From assembly GCA_945833725.1 (NCBI GenBank), contig CAMAFU010000143.1, forward strand, positions 1 to 5,293: a stretch of DNA of 5,293 nt. The letters run 5' to 3'. Position numbers and translations under genes: made by a program. Positions 4,796-5,293 of this stretch are shown here, one piece after another (position 1 is the stretch's first letter; the number at the start of each line of letters is the position of its first letter). This DNA is from an uncultured Treponema sp. Lineage in GTDB: Bacteria; Spirochaetota; Spirochaetia; Treponematales; Treponemataceae. The notes below the pieces were generated by a model. That model was given only the letters and a program-made list of their open reading frames with translations. It made no database searches and had not been told where the DNA came from.

Positions 4796-5293
4796 ATAAT
4801 TCTGTTTCCTTAACAAGGGAACGCTTTAGGGCTTCATCTACAATTAAATCTACAATCTGTTCAGGAGAGTATTTTGCAGTATCAATTACCAAATCGGCAA
4901 AAGAATAGTCGTTATTGTCAATTCCGTAAAGTTTTTTATAGCGGCGGCTGTCTTCGCTGTCTCTCATTGAAGTAAAACTAACTATATCTTCAATTTTTCC
5001 GCCTTCCCTGTTAAATATTCTGTGTGCCCGGGTTTCTTCCGCAGCATAAAGATATATTTTCAAATCGGCTTTCTTCAACATCCAAATTGCCAGACGGCTG
5101 CCCAAAACACAATTTCCTTCCATTGCAAGTTCAACCTGATGCGTATCAACATAAACATCATAACTGTCATCGATTTTTGCATTTTCAATTACCTGCGCCA
5201 AAGTAAGGCCTTTTTCTGCAGCAAGCTGCCTGAATGTATAGTTTATAAGCCGTATGCCAAGTTTTTCACTTAAAAGCGAAGATACAGTCGTAT
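4794..5293 (-). CDS. cmk: Archaeal-type cytidylate kinase, N-terminus beyond the window
   Basis: The minus-strand frame is open from the right edge to TAA at 4796-4794, giving 165 visible residues. A TTG codon at 5201-5199 is internal, because conserved sequence continues upstream of it: TTVSSLLSEKLGIRLINYTF, the tail of the P-loop and following helix. The glycine-rich part of the P-loop is cut off, so perhaps 15-20 residues are missing. The features fit the ~180-residue archaeal-type (d)CMP kinase, which phosphorylates CMP/dCMP with ATP in pyrimidine nucleotide supply. These are IDDSYDVYVDTHQVELA, the NMP-site CVLGSRLAIWM, the Arg-rich lid ETRAHRIFNREGG, and RDSEDSRRYKKLYGID. Family members often have GRL(A) where GSRL occurs here. 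The gene converges on leuD and its stop overlaps that terminator; no separate terminator is evident on this strand. A related unassigned nucleotide kinase remains possible. Confidence 0.82.
   Translation of the reverse strand, partial: TTVSSLLSEKLGIRLINYTFRQLAAEKGLTLAQVIENAKIDDSYDVYVDTHQVELAMEGNCVLGSRLAIWMLKKADLKIYLYAAEETRAHRIFNREGGKIEDIVSFTSMRDSEDSRRYKKLYGIDNNDYSFADLVIDTAKYSPEQIVDLIVDEALKRSLVKETEL

Noticed and set aside
4794..5201. Kinase starting at the TTG codon at 5201
   Set aside because: Conserved kinase sequence including the helix after the P-loop continues upstream of it to the window edge, so this start would lack the ATP-binding region.
5022..5273. Plus-strand open frames opposite the kinase gene
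   Set aside because: They lie antisense to a recognisable kinase, show no family motif and have no ribosome-binding site.
1..5293. Undescribed defence, mobile or secretion system
   Set aside because: All genes fall into housekeeping or metabolic families or a small unknown, with no transposase, integrase, direct-repeat array or toxin-antitoxin-like pair.

Overview
The window is ordinary, gene-dense, AT-rich bacterial chromosome. Five complete genes and one 5'-truncated gene lie on the + strand; one gene, cut by the right edge, converges on them from the - strand. The AT-biased codons, the mix of protein types and the archaeal-type CMP kinase suggest an anaerobic host-associated bacterium, most likely a spirochaete of the Treponema group. 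That placement is an inference from sequence character, not a database match.

Left block (1-1383): the C-terminus of a tetratricopeptide-repeat protein, then 25 nt later rlmN, the radical-SAM enzyme that methylates 23S rRNA A2503. The close spacing suggests co-transcription. Middle block (1384-2686): a promoter-like TTGTAA-17-TATACT element and a nested hairpin precede a 66-residue protein with a heavy-metal-associated (HMA) type fold that lacks the usual metal-binding CxxC. Twenty nt further on is a D-2-hydroxyacid dehydrogenase of the glycerate dehydrogenase (hydroxypyruvate reductase) type.

Right block (2687-4795): a 154-nt leader carries a good promoter (TTGACT-17-TATTAT) flanked and overlapped by two long perfect inverted repeats. 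It is followed by a two-gene operon, leuC-leuD, for the large and small subunits of an isopropylmalate-dehydratase-type [4Fe-4S] hydro-lyase. A strong intrinsic terminator closes it. leuA and leuB are not in the window, so the substrate (isopropylmalate, citramalate or a relative) is not settled by context. Last block (4794-5293, minus strand): an archaeal-type cytidylate kinase whose stop codon lies in the T-tract of the leuD terminator.

I found no mobile element, CRISPR array, RNA gene or defence system. The most interesting features are the paired inverted repeats around the leuCD promoter, the hairpin leader with its degenerate HMA protein, and the uncertain substrate of the LeuCD enzyme.
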